From Leptospira mtsangambouensis (lineage in GTDB: Bacteria; Spirochaetota; Leptospiria; Leptospirales; Leptospiraceae), in contig NZ_RQHK01000017.1 in NCBI RefSeq assembly GCF_004770475.1, positions 496,001-560,000 on the forward strand: a DNA stretch of 64,000 bases. Reading direction: 5' to 3'. Positions 54,107 to 63,028 of the stretch are shown here, piece by piece (within the stretch, counting starts at the first letter, position 1; each line of letters opens with the position of its first letter). Both the position numbers and the translations under genes were made by a program. The notes beneath the pieces were generated by a model, which saw only the letters and a list, made by a program, of their open reading frames with translations, had not been told where the DNA came from and did no database searches.

Positions 54107-55390
54107 TTACAGTTTTTCCAAAAGCCGGATGGCCACAGTTTTCTGTTTGATGATGGTCGACATAGTATCAATTTCCTGCAGAGATTTTTGAAATTCCCCT
54201 TCTGTTGCCCCGTGTGTGACAACAATCACAGACACAGGTTCTGAGGTGGACTCCTTCTGTTGGACGGATGCAATTGAAATATTATGACGGCCAAGCACCT
54301 GAGAAATTTCAGCAAGAACCCCAGGTTTGTCCACTGTGGAAAAACGTAAGTAATAACGAACCAAATTGTCAGGCTCTGGAAAGGCTTTCGCTTCCGGAAA
54401 TAGATTATTCTCTTTTGCGATATCTTTGCTTCCGAGTCGGGATGCGTAGTAAATGATGTCGGAGAGAACCGCACTTGCAGTCGGCATTCCCCCAGCTCCC
54501 TTTCCCGTGATCATACCTGAATCGGCTTCTTTGGTTTTATAGAAAACTGCATTGGATTCATTCATCACATTTGCTAATGGATGGTCGAGAGGAACAAGTG
54601 TCGGATGGACTTTTGTGAGAACACCCGCCGAACTTCGTTTAGAGATTCCTAAAAGTTTAATTCGGTATCCAAGAGAAAGTGCGGACTGGATGTCCAATGA
54701 TTGTAGATCGGAAATTCCTTTTACGGAAAGGGATGCGAACGAAACGTACTCACGGAAGGCAAGGCTTGCAAGCAAACTGATTTTATGACCAGCGTCGATC
54801 CCTTCCACATCGAAGGTTGGGTCTGCTTCTGCAAATCCCAGATCTTGTGCTTTTTTCAGTGCCGTTGCATAATCCCAGGCCTCTTGTTCCATTTTGGTTA
54901 ATATAAAATTTGTAGTTCCGTTCAGGATTCCGCAAATGACTTCAAATTCACAGGACGAGAGTCCATCTCGTAAAGTGCGGATGATGGGAATGGAGCCAGC
55001 CACTGCTGCCTCATAACCTAGCTCAGCTCCTGTTTTTGCGGAGATTGGATACAATTCCCGACCTTTTTCGGATAACAATGCCTTATTGGCCGTGATGACG
55101 GTTTTACCATTTTCTAATGCGGAACGAACGGCTTGGTAAGCTGTATCGGTTCCGCCTATCAATTCAACAATCATATCGATATCCGAACGATTTGTAACAG
55201 ATAGTACATCGTCTGTTACAGGAACGTTCGTTTTACCTTGGAGTTTTCCCGGGCTACGGGTGGCAATGGTCGTTAGTTGTAAGTTGATTCCATAATGACG
55301 TTGGATTTTTTCTCGGTTTTTATCCAAGAGTTGGAGTAAGCTAGTGCCGACAACTCCGGCACCCAATAGACCAATACGAACTTCTTTCAT
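54107..55390 (-). CDS. hom: Homoserine dehydrogenase
   Basis: 427 residues. The N-terminal Rossmann domain has GLLGAGVVGTSLLQLL; the catalytic region has GSIPIIRTLRDGL, GILNGTTNFILT, GFAEADPTFDVEGIDAGHK (Lys/Asp/Glu active site) and GKGAGGMPTASAV; the C-terminal ACT domain (STVDKPGVLAEISQVLGRHNISIASVQQ) binds the feedback regulator threonine. It reduces aspartate semialdehyde to homoserine for Thr/Met synthesis. Monofunctional (no aspartokinase domain). Confidence 0.96.
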   Translation of the reverse strand: MKEVRIGLLGAGVVGTSLLQLLDKNREKIQRHYGINLQLTTIATRSPGKLQGKTNVPVTDDVLSVTNRSDIDMIVELIGGTDTAYQAVRSALENGKTVITANKALLSEKGRELYPISAKTGAELGYEAAVAGSIPIIRTLRDGLSSCEFEVICGILNGTTNFILTKMEQEAWDYATALKKAQDLGFAEADPTFDVEGIDAGHKISLLASLAFREYVSFASLSVKGISDLQSLDIQSALSLGYRIKLLGISKRSSAGVLTKVHPTLVPLDHPLANVMNESNAVFYKTKEADSGMITGKGAGGMPTASAVLSDIIYYASRLGSKDIAKENNLFPEAKAFPEPDNLVRYYLRFSTVDKPGVLAEISQVLGRHNISIASVQQKESTSEPVSVIVVTHGATEGEFQKSLQEIDTMSTIIKQKTVAIRLLEKL

Positions 55391-55534
55391 CTAGGATCAC
55401 GATTTCGTAGGAGAAAGGGAAACACACTTAAAAAAAATTTAAAAAAAAACAAATTTGAGAAGAAGTTCTTCAGCTTTTTTTGTTTTTATGTGATAACTAT
55501 AATTAGAATTGTCTCGGCAATAAGGATTATCATT

Positions 55535-56185
55535 ATGGCAACGAAAAAATCATCATCTGCCGCTAAGAAGAAGGCTGTTAAAAAAGCGGCTAAGAAAACA
55601 AATACGGTTAAGAAACAATCTACAAGAAACGAAAGTGCATCGCTTTTCAGAAACGATGAGTCAGCTCAAGTTTCCCTTCAATCCCCGGTATCTCATTCCG
55701 AAGGATCATCCCAAACGAAAGAATCAGGAAATGGAGTGTATCTATTTTTGGTTCTCGCCGGAGTACTTGCGATCGGGTACTTAGGATACGTGAAATATTT
55801 CAAAACAAAGGCACAAACTCCAGTGGCGACTGCTTCTGTTCCAGCGGATGCACAAACAAAACCAGTGGCTGCAGAACCTGAGAAAAAAGTAGAAGAGGCG
55901 CAAGCTGCAGAAGAATCTACTGCTGGGTTCCTAGTAGACAAAGTAGCTTCTAAAAAATGGTCTGAAGCAGCTGCGTATTGTAAATCAGTAGGTGGTGTGG
56001 TTCCTTCTAAAGATGATCTCGTAAAATTTGCTGCAACAGCTCCCAAAGAGATCAAATCTAGCGAAGAGAAATATTGGACCAAAACTGAAGTGGACAAGAA
56101 GTCTGGTTTGGCTTACCGTTTTTCTAACGGAAAGGCTCCCAAAGTAGACAAAGCTACTTCTTTGAAAGTCCTTTGTAAAAACTAA
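55535..56185 (+). CDS. Membrane protein with histone-H1-like Lys/Ala tail
   Basis: 216 residues from ATG 55535 (AAGGA upstream). The N-terminal 30 residues are a Lys/Ala repeat (KKSSSAAKKKAVKKAAKK) like H1-type tails, then a Ser/Gln linker, one transmembrane helix at about 68-86 (YLFLVLAGVLAIGYLGYV), an Ala/Pro/Glu linker and a C-terminal domain. That domain (KWSEAAAYCKSVGGVVPSKDDL... KYWTKT... LKVLCKN) resembles a C-type-lectin/DUF1566-like fold, with Cys149 and Cys214 likely paired. The basic tail would be cytoplasmic and the Cys domain outside. Function unknown. Confidence 0.75.
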   Translation: MATKKSSSAAKKKAVKKAAKKTNTVKKQSTRNESASLFRNDESAQVSLQSPVSHSEGSSQTKESGNGVYLFLVLAGVLAIGYLGYVKYFKTKAQTPVATASVPADAQTKPVAAEPEKKVEEAQAAEESTAGFLVDKVASKKWSEAAAYCKSVGGVVPSKDDLVKFAATAPKEIKSSEEKYWTKTEVDKKSGLAYRFSNGKAPKVDKATSLKVLCKN

Positions 56186-56188
56186 TCT

Positions 56189-56854
56189 CTAACGAGAGTT
56201 CGATTGGATCGGGGCTAGAATTTCTCTTCTGATTTTGTCAGCAAGATCAGAAGAAGCAAACATCTTCCCCGATGCATCTGTTAAATAAAAACTATCTTTG
56301 GCCCGGCCTGTTTCAAAGTCCGTTTCAATGGTCGCACTACGAATGTTAATTTGGTTTTGCATTAAAATGCGAGATACATAATACAACAAACCTCTTCCCG
56401 CACTACTTTCCAAATACAGACAAGTTTCATTTCGTTCTGGAAGATCGCTAAAAATAAATTCTGGTGTTTCACGAAAGAAGGTCGCAACGGCTGGTTCTTG
56501 GATTTGTAATTTCTCCAAAATTTCTTCAAACTTGGTATTCTTTGAAAATAATGAATCCATCATCATTCCCAGTTTGAAAGCTGCCTGGGTGGTATCCCCA
56601 CCATCTGCTTGTAAAATGAACGAATCGATTGTAAATTCTCTGCCTTTCTCAATAACTGTACTAAGTTCGCCGGAAAGGATGTCCATTTTAAGAGCATAAA
56701 TGATCGTAGCGATTCGGTGGAAGGTACCAATCTGGGTAGAATCCGTTTTGAGGGAAATTAAGATATTTTCCTTCTCTCGTTTGTACTGAAACTCGATCAA
56801 TTTCGCATTTTCCTTTCCCACAGATTGTATACACGCACAGGAAATTTCAATCAA
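56189..56854 (-). CDS. ACT-domain protein (GlnD C-terminal-like)
   Basis: 221 residues that appear to hold two ACT-like domains: residues about 28-95 (LISLKTDSTQIGTFHRIATIIYALKMDILSGEL) and about 140-215 (CLYLESSAGRGLLYYVSRILMQNQINIRSATIET). The second resembles the last ACT domain of uridylyltransferase GlnD (D.pGLL..i...l...gi.i..A.i.T). No catalytic domain. It may bind an amino acid as a regulator. It converges with the H1-tail gene (3 bases apart) and diverges from the SUMF1 gene. Confidence 0.75.
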   Translation of the reverse strand: MIEISCACIQSVGKENAKLIEFQYKREKENILISLKTDSTQIGTFHRIATIIYALKMDILSGELSTVIEKGREFTIDSFILQADGGDTTQAAFKLGMMMDSLFSKNTKFEEILEKLQIQEPAVATFFRETPEFIFSDLPERNETCLYLESSAGRGLLYYVSRILMQNQINIRSATIETDFETGRAKDSFYLTDASGKMFASSDLADKIRREILAPIQSNSR

Positions 56855-56876
56855 AAGGTTTCGGCAAAATAGGCCG

Positions 56877-58163
56877 ATGATGATAAAAGACAGTATGAAA
56901 AACTTGTTAATGATTCTATTCGTTTGGGGAATTGTGATCTCACCCTTGGTTTCACAAGAGGAAACTTCGGAAGAATCACCTTTTGCATCGACTAAAAGGA
57001 AAGTTCAACTTTGGAAAGGCGAAGTGGTCGGTGTTTATAAAAATAGACTTTGGATCAAAGTTCGAATTTATCGTAACCAAAGGATTTCAAAACTTTCACT
57101 TGGTGAAATTAAGTCTTTATTTGCTGATACAAAGGAATTTCCCGTGTATCAAAAACTTACCAATATCAAACAAGGGTCTCTTGTCGTCCGAGATACAGTC
57201 TGGGAAGAAAAACATATAAATAAAAAAAATCAATTCATTGAAGTGGTGTTAGTAGGTGATTACAAACCTGATCTAGATTCAAAAATGAAAGAGATCACAA
57301 CTGACGCTTATATTTCTAGTTATATTGAAGAAGATTTTTTTACAGAACCAGATGCTTTTTTTAAAGGAAGATTTACTCCACCTAGAAAAACTGTTTTTCA
57401 TCCTAAGGATAGAAAGGAAATGGTTCTTGTTAGCCGAGGTCTTTTTTTATACGGCCAAGGAACTGATCCTTCCAGTGATAGTTTTAATCCTTATTTTTTA
57501 GAACCAAAACCTTCCAGCTTAAAAGAGATCCCATCCTTTTATATCGATAAGTACGAAGTCACCAATGCAGAATATGCTTATTTTCTAAAACAAACCAATA
57601 CTCAAAGTCCCCCTCATTGGATTGGTGGAAAATATCCCGACGGAGAAGGGGACTTTCCGGTGGTCCATTTGACTTATAGGGAAGTGGAGCGGTATGCAAG
57701 TTGGGTGGGAAAACGCATTCCTACGGAGTGGGAATGGGAAAAAGCGGCCCGAGGGCCTGGTGTGATTGAATTCACCAACAGAGATGAAACCTTAGGTTAC
57801 CAAATCATTGCGACCAAATATCCTTTTGGAGATGAATACGATTCTTTGTATTGCAATACGAGAGAATCAAAAATTGGGAAAGCTCAGTCTGTATTAGAAT
57901 TATCCACAGAGGGTGCAAGTCCCTATGGAGCTATCGGAATGTGTGGGAATGCACCGGAATGGACATCCAGTGATTATCAATTGTATCCAGGACATCATAT
58001 CAAAAACTTTTCTTTTGGAAAAATTTACAAAGTGGTTCGTGGCGGTTCTTATTCCGATTCAGCAAAAAATTCGACGGCGACGGCTAGATCTTACGGCGGG
58101 ATTCCCAACCTATCCGAAGATAGGCGAGCTGGATTTCGATTGGTAATGGATTACCGTGATTAA
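56877..58163 (+). CDS. Exported SUMF1/FGE-sulfatase-fold protein
   Basis: 428 residues, signal peptide at the start (LLMILFVWGIVISPLVS). The last 240 residues are a formylglycine-generating-enzyme-like domain: FYIDKYEVTNAEYAYFLKQT, FPVVHLTYREVERYASWVGKRIPTEWEWEKAARG, GNAPEWTSS and VVRGGSYSDSAKNS...RRAGFRLV. The cysteine pair used by true formylglycine-generating enzymes is absent near the end (SAKNSTATARSY), so this is probably a non-catalytic member. The N-terminal third is unrecognised. ATGs at 56877, 56880 and 56895 are all possible. Confidence 0.85.
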   Translation: MMIKDSMKNLLMILFVWGIVISPLVSQEETSEESPFASTKRKVQLWKGEVVGVYKNRLWIKVRIYRNQRISKLSLGEIKSLFADTKEFPVYQKLTNIKQGSLVVRDTVWEEKHINKKNQFIEVVLVGDYKPDLDSKMKEITTDAYISSYIEEDFFTEPDAFFKGRFTPPRKTVFHPKDRKEMVLVSRGLFLYGQGTDPSSDSFNPYFLEPKPSSLKEIPSFYIDKYEVTNAEYAYFLKQTNTQSPPHWIGGKYPDGEGDFPVVHLTYREVERYASWVGKRIPTEWEWEKAARGPGVIEFTNRDETLGYQIIATKYPFGDEYDSLYCNTRESKIGKAQSVLELSTEGASPYGAIGMCGNAPEWTSSDYQLYPGHHIKNFSFGKIYKVVRGGSYSDSAKNSTATARSYGGIPNLSEDRRAGFRLVMDYRD

Positions 58164-58164
58164 T

Positions 58165-58626
58165 TTACTTACAGATGGCTTCGGTTTTTTTTCCGAGTTT
58201 TTTGCAGATCTTTCCTAGAACTTCTTGTTCTTCAGGTGATAAAACAGCAAACTCAGAAGTGATCCGTTTTACATGATCAGGGAAAACTTGTTCAATGAGT
58301 TTTTTCCCATCGTTTGTTAGGTGGACAGAAATAAACCTTCTGTCTTCCACCCCTCGGACACGTTCCACTAAACTTCTTTTTTCCAAGTTATCGATCACAA
58401 GTGTGATGTTTCCTGTACTCTTTAGAATTTTGTCCCCGAGTTCTTTTTGGCAAAGTGGTCCCAAATGGTACAAGGTCTCCAAAACTCCAAACTGACTTTC
58501 TGAAATATTCCATTTGGTAAATTCAGAAATGAGTCGGGAAGATAGAGACTCGGCAGCTCGTTTCAACTTAATGAACGCATCCAGCGCCTGTACTTCTTTT
58601 TTAGATCCTTTGAATTTTGTTCCCAT
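58165..58626 (-). CDS. MarR-family transcriptional regulator
   Basis: 153 residues. The winged helix has FGVLETLYHLGPLCQKELGDKILKSTGNITLVIDNLEKRSLVERVRGVEDRRFISVHLTNDGKKLI, the typical MarR DNA-binding block with the wing DRR. Ligand and targets are unknown. The gene lies 37 bases downstream of the phytoene-desaturase-like gene on the same strand, so it may regulate that operon. Confidence 0.9.
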   Translation of the reverse strand: MGTKFKGSKKEVQALDAFIKLKRAAESLSSRLISEFTKWNISESQFGVLETLYHLGPLCQKELGDKILKSTGNITLVIDNLEKRSLVERVRGVEDRRFISVHLTNDGKKLIEQVFPDHVKRITSEFAVLSPEEQEVLGKICKKLGKKTEAICK

Positions 58627-58663
58627 TAATTTAATATCAAACTATCAAATCTTAAACCAATTG

Positions 58664-60250
58664 TCAACTGCTTTCTTGGCTCTTTTGGAAAAGTTCTTTC
58701 ATCAGCCGAAGTGTCCCCGTTAGTCCTAAAACCACAGAAGCAGCAGCAACACCACCCATTAGGGCACCTGCCACTCCAGGAGAGCAGGCATCCGCTCCCG
58801 TTAGGTAAAGATTTTTGATCGTTGTCCTCACACCTAACCATTCTTGTTTGAAGCGCTCCGGTGTACAGGAAAGTCCATAAATGGACCCTTCTTTATGTCC
58901 GGTAAAAAATTCAGTAGTGATGGGGGTGGAGAGTTCTGTGAATTCGATTAAATCGCGGAACCCAGGATATCGTTTTTCTAAAAATTCTAACATCCCTTCG
59001 GTGATGGTTTCTTTGAGTTGGCTGTATTCTTCTCCCCGTTTTTTCCAAGGTTCGTCCTTCCATTTGGCAAATAGCGAGTAGTCGGCAAAACTAATCGCTT
59101 CGGCAGTGTGGCCTTCTGCTTCCGGATTTTTTAAAGAAGGAAAGGAAAGATACATCATAGGAGGTTTCCCCTCCGCCAAATCATTTCGTTTCGCATAACT
59201 AGCGTCATGGTTTATGTCAGGGAAAATCCAATGGTTTTCGCCGTGGAATCCGAGTTTTGTCGGAGATTCTTTAAATCCAATATACAATGTGATGGATGTT
59301 GTTCCTTGTGTGCTAAGAGTTTCCAAAGGTTTTTGAAAGGAAGAAGAATATTCTTTTGGTAATAGTTTGTTGTAGGTGGTATATGCACCTGCATCCGAAA
59401 CAATCACATCTGCAAAAAATTCCTGTTCAGAAAAAGTTTTACCTTTTTGAACTTCAACTTTCACACCGATTGCTTTGTCTCCCTCGATAAGGATTTCTTT
59501 AACCGTATGGAGGATTTTTAAACTCCCACCGTTTTCTTCCACAATGGGTTCAATGGATTCAACAATTTTGGAAGAACCACCAATCGGAAAATAACCACCA
59601 TTAAAGTAATGTGCAACAATCATGGAATGAATGGCAAAGGAAGATGTAGCTGGAGGTAGACCATAATCACCCCACTGTGAACAAAGAAGTGCCCTTAAGT
59701 TTTCATCCTGAATATGGGTGTCCATATATTCTTTGGTGGTGATATAAGGAGTAGGGATATGGTTTAAGTTTAAAAATTTTGCAGCCTTTTCAAATACGGA
59801 TGGTAAGGCTTTGAGAGTAAAATGCCTTCCAAACCATTGGGTAAAGGTTTCGACATCCCGAAAGTATCTGTCAATGGCTTCTGATTCTGAAGGAAACTTA
59901 AGTTTTAAGTCAGATACAAATTTTTCTTTTTTTCCGTACACAGGAAAACTAAAACCGGGATAATCGAAAACTTCGAACGGCTCTTGCATTTTGTTCCACT
60001 TCACACCTTTTTTTGTGATGGAATCAAAAAGAGTTCGTAACATCGAACCTTCCCCCAAGTCCCCAATATAATGGATTCCCACATCCCATTCAAACTTTCC
60101 AAGTCGTTTGAAGGTATGGGTGAAACCGCCTAACTTAAAATGACGTTCCAAAACTAGCACTTTCTTTTTGGCAACTTGAGAAAGGATAGAGGCGGCCGTG
60201 AGGCCACCAATACCAGAACCGATAATGATTACGTCATATTTATTTTCCAT
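58664..60250 (-). CDS. FAD-dependent oxidoreductase, phytoene desaturase/retinol saturase-like
   Basis: 528 residues. The N-terminal dinucleotide fold DVIIIGSGIGGLTAASILSQ and the VLVLERHFKLGGFTHTFKRLG segment match carotenoid isomerase/desaturase and retinol saturase relatives. WDVGIHYIG is also family-typical. The C-terminal GLSCTPERFKQEWLGVRTTIKNLYLTGADACSPGVAGALMGGVAAA closes the FAD site. Substrate (a carotenoid, retinoid or other polyene) unknown. It directly abuts the DUF4139 gene (stop and start share base 60250). Confidence 0.85.
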   Translation of the reverse strand: MENKYDVIIIGSGIGGLTAASILSQVAKKKVLVLERHFKLGGFTHTFKRLGKFEWDVGIHYIGDLGEGSMLRTLFDSITKKGVKWNKMQEPFEVFDYPGFSFPVYGKKEKFVSDLKLKFPSESEAIDRYFRDVETFTQWFGRHFTLKALPSVFEKAAKFLNLNHIPTPYITTKEYMDTHIQDENLRALLCSQWGDYGLPPATSSFAIHSMIVAHYFNGGYFPIGGSSKIVESIEPIVEENGGSLKILHTVKEILIEGDKAIGVKVEVQKGKTFSEQEFFADVIVSDAGAYTTYNKLLPKEYSSSFQKPLETLSTQGTTSITLYIGFKESPTKLGFHGENHWIFPDINHDASYAKRNDLAEGKPPMMYLSFPSLKNPEAEGHTAEAISFADYSLFAKWKDEPWKKRGEEYSQLKETITEGMLEFLEKRYPGFRDLIEFTELSTPITTEFFTGHKEGSIYGLSCTPERFKQEWLGVRTTIKNLYLTGADACSPGVAGALMGGVAAASVVLGLTGTLRLMKELFQKSQESS

Positions 60251-61683
60251 TAGTGGTACTTAGTCTCTACAGTATATTCTACAGTGACTGTTTCGTTTGG
60301 TTTTAAAGGAACATCTGCATAAGCTCTTGTTGCGGATTCTTTTGTAAATTTATGAGAGGATTTTGTGATCGTCCAATCACCCCATAGGCTTGCATAAAAC
60401 CGAACTTCGATTTCTTCTTTTTTTCTATTTCGGATTTCTGCGGAGTAAGTTGATTTATCTCCACGAGAAAGTTTGAACACTTCGTTTGAGAGTCGTTTTC
60501 CATTTGCCACAACATCAAAGGCTTGTCCTGTTCGAATTTTCACTTCTTCGTTTTCAGGAGTGTGATCGATTGTATCTTCACCTAGAAGTTGTTGTCTTCC
60601 TTTGGAATCTGCTTTGAAAACTCGAATGGTTCCTTGTGGGAGAGGGCGACCTAAATTGTTTTTCTTCGCATTTTTGAAGATGTATTTGATGGTTGCGTTA
60701 TTGAAATTTTTTTCATTTCCCTCATACATGGGTAGGTTTTCAAAAACAAAATACTTTTTGATTTCGATTCCTTCTGATTGAAACAATTGGACTTGTTTGG
60801 TTTGGTTGTAACCAATGTTTGTTGGTTGGTCCAAAGTATATAAATAATATTCAGACAAATTCTCTTGGTTGAATTCCGGTGCTGCGACAGACTCATCATA
60901 CTCTTTCATCATTGTTTTTTTGACGGAGCGAGGCTGCATTGCATAGGTATTCGTTTGGTTGGAGATTAAATTCACCTTTCCTGCTACGAGTTGTAAAGTT
61001 GCGTTCTTAAATTCAGCGCCTGAGTTGTTATTTAAAGTCACCCAAGAGTTCAGACCGCAGAGATTTTCCTCTTTATCCAAAACAAGGATATAATCGGCCG
61101 ACCAACCAAGTCCATTCGTTTGGTAAGAAACTTCTAAGTTTTGTTCCTTTTCTAAATCGTTTTTCAATTTCCAAACGAGTGTAGGTTTTGCAAAAAGATT
61201 TTCAGGAATGGTAGGAACAGTCACTCTTCCGTTGTATCCAAGAGAAATTTCATCTCCAATTTTATACACTGGGTTTCCATTGTTTGAAATCAGGGTCGCT
61301 TTGACGGATGTTGTTTTCTCTTTGGTTTCATTGTAAAGGGTGACTTCTTTTCCAATGTATTTGTCCATCAACCGTTCTGGTGAAATTAAATCGTATTCGT
61401 AGTTTTGTTCAAAGACTGTGAGTTTTTTAGGATCTTCTCCCTTCACTCTTACAGTTTGTGGGATGATTTGAGAAGGAACATCTTCGAAACGTAAAGTTCG
61501 AATTCCTTTTGATAAATTCAATTGACGAGTTTCTCGAACAAGGCCAATTCCTCCATTGTAAATGGTAACACTGACAGACTTGCGGTCCGATTGTGTGGAC
61601 ATATCAAAAGCAGAATCCGAGGTAATACCTGCTGTAAAAATCAGGAGTGAAAGAGTGGTGAAGGACAATATTTTGGATTTCAT
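60250..61683 (-). CDS. DUF4139 exported protein
   Basis: About 477 residues from ATG 61683 (GGGAGA upstream). A signal peptide (MKSKILSFTTLSLLIFTAG) is followed by a DUF4139-type protein: VTIYNGGIGLVRETRQLNL, RFEDVPSQIIPQTVRV, the VSYQTNGLGWSADYILVLD segment and WVTLNNNSGAEFKNATLQLVAG, then a beta-rich remainder. The family's function is not known. It shares one base with the downstream oxidoreductase gene, so the pair is probably coupled. Confidence 0.87.
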   Translation of the reverse strand: MKSKILSFTTLSLLIFTAGITSDSAFDMSTQSDRKSVSVTIYNGGIGLVRETRQLNLSKGIRTLRFEDVPSQIIPQTVRVKGEDPKKLTVFEQNYEYDLISPERLMDKYIGKEVTLYNETKEKTTSVKATLISNNGNPVYKIGDEISLGYNGRVTVPTIPENLFAKPTLVWKLKNDLEKEQNLEVSYQTNGLGWSADYILVLDKEENLCGLNSWVTLNNNSGAEFKNATLQLVAGKVNLISNQTNTYAMQPRSVKKTMMKEYDESVAAPEFNQENLSEYYLYTLDQPTNIGYNQTKQVQLFQSEGIEIKKYFVFENLPMYEGNEKNFNNATIKYIFKNAKKNNLGRPLPQGTIRVFKADSKGRQQLLGEDTIDHTPENEEVKIRTGQAFDVVANGKRLSNEVFKLSRGDKSTYSAEIRNRKKEEIEVRFYASLWGDWTITKSSHKFTKESATRAYADVPLKPNETVTVEYTVETKYH

Positions 61684-61775
61684 GAATTCTCCCATGAGCA
61701 TTCTACAGTCTTCGAATGTAAAAAACGAATGCAACCAAAATCGTTGGGGGAAAACTGCACTTTAAGAGGATTCAT

Positions 61776-62639
61776 ATGGCAAATGTAGTGAAAATCGGGG
61801 TCATTGGTGGAACTGGCCTATATTCAATTGATGGAATGGAAATTATCAAAGAAATCCATCCAGAAACTCCCTGGGGCAAACCATCTGACACGATCACCAT
61901 TGGTCGTTTTAAGGGGAAAGAAATTGCGTTTTTGCCAAGACATGGAAAAGGACATTTTTTAAATCCAAGTGAAGTTCCAGCCCGAGCCAATATTGCCGCA
62001 TTAAAACAGTTAGGCGTAGAGGAAATCATTGCATTTAGTTCTGTCGGAAGTTTACGCCAAGAAATTGCTCCAAGAGATTTTGTGATTCCTTCACAAATCA
62101 TTGACCGCACAAAAGCACGGGCAGCAACTTTTTTTGAAAATGGTATGGTGGCACATGCTCCCTTTGCAGATCCATTTTCACCAGGTCTTGGTAAAAAAGT
62201 AGAAGAAGCAGCAAAACAAATCGGTCTTCCCATTCATTCCAACAAAACACTGATTTGTATGGAAGGGCCATTGTTTTCAACAAGAGCCGAATCTCATATG
62301 TACAGATCTTGGGGAGCAGATATCATCAACATGACTGTCCTTCCAGAAGCAAAACTGGCAAGAGAAGCAGAGATTCTTTACCAAATGGTTTGTATGTCAA
62401 CGGATTACGATTGTTGGAAAGAAGATGAAGCCCATGTCACTTTGGAAATGGTTCTTGCGAACTTAAGTGCCAATGCAGACACAGCAAAGAAATTACTCTC
62501 TGCACTCATTGATCTTTTAGGAAAGTCAGATGACACGAGTCTTGTGGGAAGCACAAAGTTTTCGTTGGTGACTGCTCCTGAAAAGAGAAACCAGGAACAA
62601 ATAAACAAATTAAAATATCTTTTTCCGACTTACTTTTAG
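61776..62639 (+). CDS. mtnP: S-methyl-5'-thioadenosine phosphorylase
   Basis: 287 residues. GVIGGTGLYSIDGM, the phosphate/substrate regions FLPRHGKGHFLNPSEVPARANIAALKQLGV, CMEGPLFSTRAESHMYRSWGADIINMT and STDYDCWKE match MtnP, which splits methylthioadenosine from polyamine or quorum metabolism into adenine and methylthioribose-phosphate. It stands alone; the rest of the methionine-salvage genes are not in view. The 3' end overlaps the convergent STAS gene by 4 bases. Confidence 0.93.
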   Translation: MANVVKIGVIGGTGLYSIDGMEIIKEIHPETPWGKPSDTITIGRFKGKEIAFLPRHGKGHFLNPSEVPARANIAALKQLGVEEIIAFSSVGSLRQEIAPRDFVIPSQIIDRTKARAATFFENGMVAHAPFADPFSPGLGKKVEEAAKQIGLPIHSNKTLICMEGPLFSTRAESHMYRSWGADIINMTVLPEAKLAREAEILYQMVCMSTDYDCWKEDEAHVTLEMVLANLSANADTAKKLLSALIDLLGKSDDTSLVGSTKFSLVTAPEKRNQEQINKLKYLFPTYF

Positions 62640-63028
62640 TCTGAACTGACAGCTTGTTCCAAAGTGGGAAAAATTTGGAGCAGGCTTCTTAGTTTTGTTA
62701 ATTCCAAAACGTATCTTACTTTTTCCGAAGGAGATATGATTCGAATGTATCCTTTTTGTTTCATCAGTCTAGAATGAATTCCCAGACAAACTCCAAGTCC
62801 AGAACTATCAATATAACTGACTTGTTCAAAGTTTAAGAAGACGTGATTGATTCCTTTGGAAATAAGAATTTCCAAATTTTCTTTCATCACCTGTGAATTG
62901 TATAGGTTGATTTCTCCTGACAATTCAAAGTAAACAGCAGTTTCTGGGAGGGGGACAAATCTCTGTTGGAGGACTTCCATTTTGAAATCTCCACTTTCAA
63001 CTGTGTAATCACTCCAGTTTTCGATCAT
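62636..63028 (-). CDS. STAS-domain protein (anti-sigma factor antagonist-like)
   Basis: 130 residues. ETAVYFELSGEINLYNSQVMKENLEILISKG, then FLNFEQVSYIDSSGLGVCLGI with the regulatory Ser in IDSSGLG, and a C-terminal RYVLELTKLRSLLQIFPTLEQA. This is the classical SpoIIAA-type STAS domain with the phosphorylatable Ser preserved. Its start overlaps the stop of galK (ATGA at 63028), an unexpected pairing of a sugar kinase and a partner-switch protein. Confidence 0.9.
   Translation of the reverse strand: MIENWSDYTVESGDFKMEVLQQRFVPLPETAVYFELSGEINLYNSQVMKENLEILISKGINHVFLNFEQVSYIDSSGLGVCLGIHSRLMKQKGYIRIISPSEKVRYVLELTKLRSLLQIFPTLEQAVSSD

Noticed and set aside
55425..55455. Long A runs upstream of the H1-tail gene as a possible phase-variation tract
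   Set aside because: The runs are in noncoding DNA between divergent genes and are common in this AT-rich genome; no coding consequence is visible.
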